This document shows positions 22,074-22,885 of a stretch of 22,885 nucleotides of DNA, piece after piece (within the stretch, counting starts at the first letter, position 1; each line of letters opens with the position of its first letter). This stretch comes from a virus. The DNA is taken from IMG/VR virus record IMGVR_UViG_3300042485_004778, positions 1 to 22,885 of that record. One strand, 5' to 3'. The notes beneath the pieces were generated by a model. That model saw nothing but the letters and a program-made list of their open reading frames with translations. It searched no databases and was not told the DNA's origin. A program made the position numbers and the translations under genes.

Positions 22074-22885
22074 TATTCGACCTGGGCGACCGGCTCGACA
22101 GCAGGATCATATGGAGGGAGGATATTGGCCTCCCCTTCCAGCCTGGAGCGCTCTTCCTCCCAACTGACGGACGGATCGCGCCAGCCACCATCCACCATCA
22201 TGTTGTGGTAGCTCTCAAGGCTAAGACGGCTTTCACGAACGTCTGTTGCCAGGGTCGCGACTTCAGAATCGGTCCATGGTGCGGGGATGAAATCGGTGTT
22301 GAGGGCGAATTCGACGGTGTCGAGACCGGCCCATTCGAGCATCAGATTGATGGCCTTTTCGAGCCAGGTCGAGACGCTGCGGGCGACACCAGCCAGGGAA
22401 GCGTTTTCCCCGCTGTGGCGCATCGCAACCGTATCGGCGGCCTCAACGCCAGCCTTTTCACCCGCGAGGATGCGAGAGCCGAGAGCGGCCATATGCGCTT
22501 CGAGCCGATCCAATTCTGCGCGGACGCCGGGGAGTTCAGCGCTGGCCTGGATGATCTTCGCATCTGCGGATTTCCCGTTTTCACTCGCGGGAAGCCACCA
22601 GACTGCACCGGGCGCCATCGAGAGCGGGATTTCATTTCCATTGGCATCGACCTCCCGCTCTGCGCCGATCATCACCACGCGCGGAGTGGTCGTCCAGGCT
22701 AGGCCATCATAGTGGCGGGCCTGCAATTGATAGTGCTTCACGGCAGTGACAGCGACCGGATCGAGCAGGCTGGTAGTCGTGCTGTCACCACGGACAAACA
22801 ATGGCAGGCTGGTCAGCGGTCGGTTTCCCATCGAAATTATGACCGGCTCGCTGGCAGTCCAGACAGTCCCGTCACGCGTATGCAT
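22073..22885 (-). CDS. Portal protein (DUF4055-like), C-terminal part, cut by window edge
   Basis: The visible 270 residues match the C-terminal half of DUF4055 proteins, which serve as portals in siphoviruses. They include LPLFVRGDSTTTSLLDPVAV, a HYQLQARHYDGLAW segment, and a long helix with ELPGVRAELDRLEAHMAALG followed by GVEAADTVAMRHSGENASL. The C-terminal LMLEWAGLD and WEEERSRLEGE are also typical. Full-length members have about 450-500 residues, so the first 200 or so lie beyond the right edge; the ATG at the edge is internal. The portal forms the ring through which DNA is packaged, and the terminase genes are expected further right. Confidence 0.8.
   Translation of the reverse strand: MHTRDGTVWTASEPVIISMGNRPLTSLPLFVRGDSTTTSLLDPVAVTAVKHYQLQARHYDGLAWTTTPRVVMIGAEREVDANGNEIPLSMAPGAVWWLPASENGKSADAKIIQASAELPGVRAELDRLEAHMAALGSRILAGEKAGVEAADTVAMRHSGENASLAGVARSVSTWLEKAINLMLEWAGLDTVEFALNTDFIPAPWTDSEVATLATDVRESRLSLESYHNMMVDGGWRDPSVSWEEERSRLEGEANILPPYDPAVEPVAQVE

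Overview
The window is most of the structural and lysis half of a tailed-phage genome or prophage. The tape-measure protein, tail tube and terminator, and absence of sheath or baseplate genes point to a long non-contractile tail (siphovirus). High GC, strong G/C preference at third codon positions and the style of the small accessory proteins suggest an alphaproteobacterial, probably sphingomonad, host. That host call is inference from composition only.

The late genes lie on the minus strand, so read from the right edge leftwards: portal (cut by the edge), gpF-like head protein, scaffold, major capsid protein, four head-completion and tail-completion genes joined by 4-nt ATGA overlaps, tail tube, tail assembly chaperones G and G-T joined by a -1 frameshift on A AAA AAC, tape measure, two tail-tip genes, a 2165-residue tail fibre/tip protein, then a lysis group (a small soluble protein, two tiny membrane proteins, an endolysin). 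Four genes lie on the plus strand and look like morons. Three are at the left end: an unknown protein, an exported protein and a three-pass membrane protein. The fourth, visibly more AT-rich, is a PIN-like nuclease gene set head-on into the tail-tip module.

The most striking signal is a short motif, TAAATA followed by G, A or C. By eye it occurs ten times, always just before a gene and oriented with it: nine on the minus strand and one in front of the first plus-strand gene. It resembles the T4-type late promoter core. At six sites an ATG or GTG lies only 4-6 nt after the motif with no Shine-Dalgarno sequence, which would make the messages leaderless if the motif is a -10 element. The other four sites have longer leaders (about 30-60 nt) with a Shine-Dalgarno sequence. 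The capsid and tail tube genes, the two most abundant products, have matching leaders, and each is followed by a strong terminator packed directly against the next motif.

Other notable points are a hairpin masking the ribosome site of the chaperone gene, an endolysin whose expected N-terminus is out of frame by one base with the start predicted by the motif, and a fibre protein in which four beta-sandwich-like domains alternate with Ala/Ser/Thr-rich stalks. No stretch over 300 bases lacks a gene. No tRNA, rRNA, CRISPR array, insertion sequence or attachment site was seen.
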